Positions 62,577-64,000 of a DNA stretch of 64,000 bases are shown here, in pieces (the stretch's first letter is position 1; every line of letters starts with the position of its first letter). Origin of the DNA: Mesorhizobium tianshanense. GTDB taxonomy: Bacteria > Pseudomonadota > Alphaproteobacteria > Rhizobiales > Rhizobiaceae. Both the position numbers and the translations under genes were made by a program. A model generated the notes under the pieces. The model was not told where the DNA came from, did not search any database, and was given only the letters and a program-made list of their open reading frames with translations. The stretch covers positions 1 to 64,000 of the forward strand of contig NZ_VLKT01000004.1 in the NCBI RefSeq assembly GCF_007830515.1. The letters run 5' to 3'.

Positions 62577-63755
62577 CTACTTCGCCCCGTGCAGCGGATC
62601 CTTCACATCCGGGATCTCGTGGATAATGACGTTCTGGAGCTTTCCGTCAACTTCCTTGACCTCGCGGATATAGACCGTCTGGACGACGTCTCGCGTTTCG
62701 GGGTCGATCGACATCGGCCCGCGAGGGCTTGTCCAGGACATGCCCTTGGCTGCCTCGATCAACGCGTCGCCACCGGTATCACCGTTGGTCTTCTTCAGCG
62801 ATTCATAGATGAGGTGCATCCCGTCATAGCCGCCGATCGAGAACAGGTCGGGGCTCCGCCCGTTGTTGGCCTCGCGATAGGACTTCACGTATTCGTTGTT
62901 GAGCGGATCGTCACGCTCCAGCGTGTAGTGGTACGTCGTGATGATGCCCTTCGCCGTCTCGCCCATGCTTTCGAGCGCCTCAGGATGCGTCAGCTCGCCC
63001 TGGCCGAAAAGCTTGACATTGGGCGGGGTAAGGCCACGGTCGGCGAGCGCCTTGCCGAGGGCAGCCGGCTGCGCACCGCCCGGAATGAAGACGTAGACCG
63101 CCTCCGGATTGGCGTCCTTCACGCGCTGGACGAAGGCCGAGAAATCCGGATTGGCGACCGGCGTCTTGTCGGCGCCGACGATCTTGCCGCCGGCTTCGGT
63201 GAAGCCTTTTGAGAAGGAGCTTTGCGCGTCATGGCCTGGCCCGTAATCGGAAACCAGCGTGTAGACTTCCTTGACGCCGCCCTGTTCGAAAGCCCACTTG
63301 CCGAAGGCGTAGTTGACCTGCGGGATCGTCACCGAGGTGCGGACAATATAGGGCGACTTTTCCGTGACCACCGAAGTGGCGGCGTTCATCACCACCATCA
63401 GCTTCTGGGCTTCCGCGGAAACATCGGCCGCGCCCAGCGCTTCGGGCGTCAGCGCGAAACCGGCCAGGATATCCACCTGATCGCGCACCACAAGTTCCTG
63501 CGCCAAGCGCTTGGCTACGTCCGGCGCCGGGCCTCCGGTATCCTTGCGGATGATCTCGATCTTCTTGCCGGCGACCTCGTCGCCGTTCTGTTGCATATAG
63601 AGCTTGATGCCGGCTTCGAGCTGGTTCGCCGCGTCAGCGAACGGCCCCGAATACGGCAGGATGACGCCAATCTTGACCGTCTCCTGCGCGAACGCACTCG
63701 ACGACCAGCCCAGGCCGAGCACAAGGGCCATTGCGGCTGCTGTCCTTGTTAACAT
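62577..63755 (-). CDS. livK: Branched-chain-type ABC substrate-binding protein (LivK)
   Basis: The 392-residue periplasmic protein has a signal peptide (MLTRTAAAMALVLGLGWSSSAFAQ) and the Leu/Ile/Val-binding-protein fold (VKIGVILPYSGPFADAANQLEAG). Such proteins carry amino acids, amides, aromatic acids or urea; the substrate is not evident here. The adjacent genes complete a five-gene livKHMGF operon. GntR-like sites lie upstream. Confidence 0.9.
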   Translation of the reverse strand: MLTRTAAAMALVLGLGWSSSAFAQETVKIGVILPYSGPFADAANQLEAGIKLYMQQNGDEVAGKKIEIIRKDTGGPAPDVAKRLAQELVVRDQVDILAGFALTPEALGAADVSAEAQKLMVVMNAATSVVTEKSPYIVRTSVTIPQVNYAFGKWAFEQGGVKEVYTLVSDYGPGHDAQSSFSKGFTEAGGKIVGADKTPVANPDFSAFVQRVKDANPEAVYVFIPGGAQPAALGKALADRGLTPPNVKLFGQGELTHPEALESMGETAKGIITTYHYTLERDDPLNNEYVKSYREANNGRSPDLFSIGGYDGMHLIYESLKKTNGDTGGDALIEAAKGMSWTSPRGPMSIDPETRDVVQTVYIREVKEVDGKLQNVIIHEIPDVKDPLHGAK

Positions 63756-63830
63756 GCGATACTCCTCCCTTTTTTTGGCTGCGATACCTTGGCGCCTCGA
63801 CTAGGCAACGACGGCTCGCCGCGAACTGAA

Positions 63831-63838
63831 TGTATACA
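63831..63838. promoter_or_regulatory. TGTATACA palindrome upstream of livK
   Basis: A perfect 8-bp palindrome with a GTATAC core, as in operators of FCD-type GntR regulators. A second GTATAC lies about 108 bases further out (63939). Confidence 0.45.
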
Positions 63839-63938
63839 GCTCTCGCCTTACAAGCCAAGAGGCGCACGAGATGGAATGACACAATCGAAGCAGGCGACAA
63901 TCCGGCGGGGCTATTGACACAGCAGAGACGCCGCAACA

Positions 63939-63944
63939 GTATAC
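63939..63944. promoter_or_regulatory. GTATAC core, second GntR-like site
   Basis: AGTATACA contains the same GTATAC core as the site at 63831, and a one-mismatch version (TGTATTC) lies just after it at 63949-63955. It may control livK and a gene beyond the window end. Confidence 0.4.
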
Positions 63945-64000
63945 AATCTGTATTCAAGAAAAGAGCCGGCAGGCAGCAACCTTGTCGCTCCGGTGCCATG

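Overview
The window is a GC-rich stretch from an alphaproteobacterium, most likely a Hyphomicrobiales member of the Mesorhizobium/Aminobacter/Pseudaminobacter type. This is inferred from the pca gene order with PcaQ and PcaR control, a Sox cluster laid out as in Pseudaminobacter/Paracoccus, and rhizobial-type protein sequences. No rRNA, tRNA or CRISPR array was seen. The window opens inside an hsp20 gene and closes in a promoter region upstream of a branched-chain-type ABC operon.

Region 1 (1-16.8 kb) is a stress and low-oxygen island: the Hsp20 C-terminus, a phosphoribosyltransferase, a PNPOx-like flavoprotein, a tandem universal stress protein, a small cytochrome c, a kinase-like fusion, an ADP-forming acyl-CoA synthetase-GNAT fusion, a P1B-type ATPase with trxC and a DUF4010 membrane protein, and the complete arginine deiminase operon arcD-arcA-arcB-arcC. 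Several promoters carry FNR/FixK-type boxes (TTGAT-N4-ATCAA or close variants), so an oxygen-responsive Crp/Fnr regulon is inferred. A Crp/Fnr regulator gene lies at 38.3 kb.

Region 2 (16.9-36.6 kb) is devoted to reduced sulfur. It has an RND pump (permease plus adaptor) with a DUF2892 protein, sulfide:quinone oxidoreductase and an ArsR-family regulator; a DUF302 protein and a YeeE/YedE (SoxT-like) transporter; and a complete thiosulfate-oxidizing cluster, soxVWXYZABCD on the minus strand, with soxS-soxR-soxT divergent and a SoxH-like metallohydrolase beside it. Two ArsR regulators share a cysteine pair spaced 66 residues apart, as in the persulfide sensors SqrR/BigR. Promoters in this region carry related AT-rich elements, four of them built around an ATTTTT core. 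This twin-sensor sulfur module with an attached RND pump is the most interesting candidate system here.

Region 3 (36.9-39.9 kb) holds a zinc alcohol dehydrogenase, the Crp/Fnr regulator, and a Phd-type antitoxin whose VapC-like toxin gene is a wreck.

Region 4 (39.9-56.8 kb) is a complete aromatic-acid route. Quinate/shikimate appears to enter through a TRAP transporter (dctPQM-like) and to be converted by a shikimate/quinate dehydrogenase, an AroQ-like dehydratase and a 3-dehydroshikimate dehydratase fused to an HPPD-like domain, giving protocatechuate. PobA gives the same product from 4-hydroxybenzoate. PcaHG, PcaB, PcaC, PcaD, PcaIJ and PcaF then take it to succinyl-CoA and acetyl-CoA. Candidate operators for PcaQ, PcaR and a TetR regulator are visible.

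Region 5 (56.8-64 kb) has a broken IS630-type transposase fragment, an intact higBA toxin-antitoxin pair, a Sel1-repeat pseudogene with three in-frame stops, and a livKHMGF-type ABC transporter whose substrate cannot be told from sequence.
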